DNA of 64,000 nucleotides from Tetracentron sinense (lineage: Eukaryota; Streptophyta; Magnoliopsida; Trochodendrales; Trochodendraceae). Below, in pieces: positions 61,441 to 64,000 of the stretch (positions are counted from its first letter, which is position 1; each line of letters starts with the position of its first letter). Below the pieces are notes generated by a model that was not told the DNA's origin, did not search any database, and saw nothing but the letters and a program-made list of their open reading frames with translations. Location of the stretch: assembly GCA_015143295.1 (NCBI GenBank), contig CM026562.1, positions 2,666,001 through 2,730,000 of the forward strand. The letters run 5' to 3'. The translations under genes and the position numbers were made by a program.

Positions 61441-63614
61441 CTGGGGGCAAGGATTATGAGATGTGGTTTGGAGGGCTAGGAGAGAATTTGTTAAAGTAAA
61501 GAAACTCTTTTGAAAGTAATTTACTTATTTAACCTTTGAAGAATATATTTGAAAGCTGTTTAGGTCATAACAGTCCAAAGGATCAAATCGTAACTGAAAG
61601 TTGGTTATAGTGGTTTAGTGAGCTGACAACTCTTTTTTAATAAAACATGTGGTAACTAACGGATATCAGTTACTTTTAACAGAATACATTCATTTGTTAA
61701 CAGATAGACTCCACTTAATAGATTCTATCTACATTTTAACAAAAAGACTCCTTTTAACAGAAAATAGTTGACATGTGTTAGAATTGGTTAGCTGTCACAT
61801 CAAAAAATATTTTGATTATTAACTCGTAGGATTAAAAAAGGTGATTTTTGGGAGTGAGATTTGGACTGGTACTTTTGGATCATTTCAGGGTAGAAAACTT
61901 GAGAGAGAAGTTTATATTTTAAACACTTCGTGTTCTTGAGTTTTCTTAAGAAGGAAAACTGCCAATTCATTTGATGTTCTTCACTGTCCCCTCTCTTCTC
62001 CCTTCGATTACTCTCATTTTTTTTTTCTTCTTCTTCTCTTTTACTCATATTTTCAGGAAACTTTAAGAAATCCGAATGTAGCTAAACTAATTCAGGCTTG
62101 GGGCATTCCTAGAAAGTTTGAAGGAGGTTGCTGGTGACGAGTTAATAATTTTCTGTTGCAGAACTGTAGCTGTGGATAAAGATCTGTCAATATCTACATC
62201 AGCAATCCAAATCTTCAGTTTCAACAGAGAGCATACTAGAAATATGGGAAAAAAAATCATGCATTGTCATATATCTCTTGACTACAATAAAAACATGAAA
62301 TATGATTGATTATCTGTAACTAATGTACACATATATGCACATATATATGGTCCCTTCAACATCTTGGTTACCAAATCTACTATACATACATCAATATAGG
62401 CGTATTCGTGTAAGCATACACTATGCATACACACAAATACACGCATACATACAGGAATGTGGATGCACTCTATAAGATGATGATCAAGAGTTGGACCTGC
62501 AACGTGCCCCCCACCATATGCAAATGAGATGAGGAATCAAAGTATTCAAGAATAAAGAGATTTTTGGATTTTGAAATCTGGAGAATAACTTCTTGTTCCC
62601 ATTTTCCTTTTACCTGTGGAGCTTTGTATGTTAGAATGACGTAAGGAAACAATTGGGATTTTGTTTGGGCATGCCATCAAGTCTATCGTCTAGGAGAGAA
62701 GAGAGACCGAGAAAGAGGAGATGCCGAGAAAGAGATGGAAACCGTCAAATATACAACACCTAGGAGGTACAATGCACATAAATGCAACTATATTAATTGC
62801 CTTTTGGAAGAATCCTTCTAATTCTCCACTACTAATATATTATTATTTCACTAACAATATAAAGTTAGAGTCCTTCTAACTCTCTACTAATATAATTTTT
62901 TATATAATAATTAAAGTCCTTCTAACTCTCTAACCACATACTCACGTATACCATAGGTTAATAAGTTAATATTTTTTTATTAAAATGTATTTACGTCTAA
63001 GTAAAGTTTTGCATACTCCTTTTACTTTTATTAGTATTAATATTGATATATAATGTACTATTATCTAAAGATATATAACTTATTTTTAAAAGATAATAAT
63101 TGTAATGACTTGAATGTAATATGAATAAAATTAAGTAAAACCTAATCGTATAATTTCGCATTAAAATAGAGTTTTAAAAAAGAAATAAACATTAATCCAA
63201 CCGGATTTGGATTGGATTCGGATTTGAAATAGATAATCGGATTCGAACTTGGATTAGGCAATTCAAAATTTGATGGAACTTGGATCGGATTCGGGTCTAT
63301 CAAATTTGTAATTAAATCGGATTCAGATATAGCCAGATCTGATCCAAATCTGATTCGTTGACAGTCCGCTCCTCGCCCTCACAAAGCCCCTTTAATTGCC
63401 TTTGAACTATGGCTAATTACAATTTTTAACCAAGTGGTTAATTTATTTTCCTAAAAACTAAGTTAGATGCTTTAATCCTAAGAATTAGTGAATCTTAACC
63501 TCGGGTAAAGAGAGTTTAAAAAGGGATACATAACGAGAAAAGAGGAACAAGATGCCTTCCTTTGCTCTACCAGCGAGAAGGTGATTGTTTTCCTTCTCAT
63601 TATAATAATAGAGA
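59847..63614 (-). mobile_element. Candidate non-autonomous Helitron, 3768 bp
   Basis: On the minus strand the element would start with TCTCTATTATTATAATGAGA (complement of 63614 leftward), preceded by host A. It would end ACGTGCTACGCACGTGCACC-ATTACTAG at 59847, followed by host T: a stem ACGTGC/GCACGT, then 10 nt, then CTAG. 5' A-TC and CTAG-T 3' in the same orientation is the Helitron rule. No Rep/helicase ORF lies inside. The two ends could belong to different elements. Confidence 0.5.
61379..61439 (+). repeat. (TA)n-(TG)n compound microsatellite
   Basis: About eight TA units run into more than twenty TG units. The overlapping ORF with a VCVCVC run is an artefact of it. Confidence 0.95.
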
Positions 63615-63639
63615 TATGAATTGATGATAGTTGCTCATT

Positions 63640-64000
63640 CACTACAAGAAAACTGCTGAGCAGTTACGGAAAATTTCCGTCACTAATACTCAATTTTCTG
63701 TCACTAATACTATTAGTGACAACAAAACAACCGTCGCTCATTCCGTTACTATTGCGTATGTTACTAAAGGTTATGTCACTATTAGTGACAAATAATTTCT
63801 GTCACTAATATTGGCAATTTAAACCTCATATTTAGTGACGGAAATGACATTTGTGATGGAAATGTATTTGCCACTATTAGTGACGGAAAGATTTTCGTCA
63901 CTAATAACCATTGTAGTGATAGAACAATTTCCGTCACTATTAAGGTTATTAGTGACAGAATAATTTCCGTCACTAATGCCCTTTTAAATTAAAAAAAAAT
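63640..64000 (+). mobile_element. CACTA (EnSpm) transposon, left end, cut by window edge
   Basis: The terminus CACTACAAGAAAACTGC is the canonical CACTA inverted-repeat start. It is followed by many subterminal copies of TTCCGTCACTAAT and its complement ATTAGTGAC, in both orientations, to the end of the window. The 3-bp target duplication would be ATT (63637-63639). Transposase genes, if any, lie to the right. Confidence 0.88.

Noticed and set aside
61270..61479. ORF with VCVCVC run
   Set aside because: Artefact of the (TG)n microsatellite.

Overview
The window is nuclear DNA of a flowering plant, most likely a eudicot. The evidence is spliced plant-type genes with AT-rich GT-AG introns, long AT-rich intergenic DNA, and many plant transposon families (Ty1/copia LTR element, LINE, SINE, Tourist-like and Mutator-like MITEs, Helitron and CACTA termini). 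I cannot name the species from the sequence.

Five protein-coding genes are supported by splice-consistent exon models. (1) A gamma-tubulin complex component 3 (GCP3/SPC98) homologue on + at 7031-9743, two exons, 864 aa. (2) An AAG/MPG-family DNA-3-methyladenine glycosylase on - at 24534-18431, five exons, 278 aa, with a 2155-bp solo LTR inside its last intron. (3) A plastid-type WCRKC thioredoxin on - at 42326-39827, five exons including an 18-nt microexon, 189 aa. (4) A monofunctional formate-tetrahydrofolate ligase on + at 42860-50019, five exons, 636 aa, head-to-head with gene 3 across 533 bp. (5) A WRC-domain protein on - at 54803-53038, four exons, 366 aa. They are ordinary housekeeping or regulatory plant genes (microtubule nucleation, base excision repair, plastid redox, one-carbon metabolism, probable nuclear regulator) and do not form one pathway.

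The rest is mostly transposon-derived. 1-7000 holds a 244-bp TTA-flanked MITE, a decayed LINE (RT, zf-RVT and RNase H remains) and several SINE copies. 9744-18430 holds repeat-rich AT DNA and LINE fragments. 25364-32285 is an almost intact, very young copia element: 1065-bp LTRs that differ at 3 positions, a 5-bp target duplication, and one in-frame TGA in the reverse transcriptase. 32286-39826 holds a 363-bp Mutator-like MITE with a 9-bp target duplication and several small tandem duplications. 55000-63614 is a zone of Helitron-like ends, a ~1.1-kb direct duplication and a candidate 3.8-kb non-autonomous Helitron. The right edge cuts into a CACTA element that starts at 63640.

The observations I rate highest are: a 14-nt perfect complementarity in the copia element between its primer-binding position and a site inside its own LTR, just downstream of a TATA-like box, which suggests Tf1-type self-priming; a cluster of six palindromes sharing GTCGTTT/AAACGAC upstream of the TATA box of the solo LTR; and an 80-bp insertion flanked by a 14-bp duplication that carries a tRNA-like B box.
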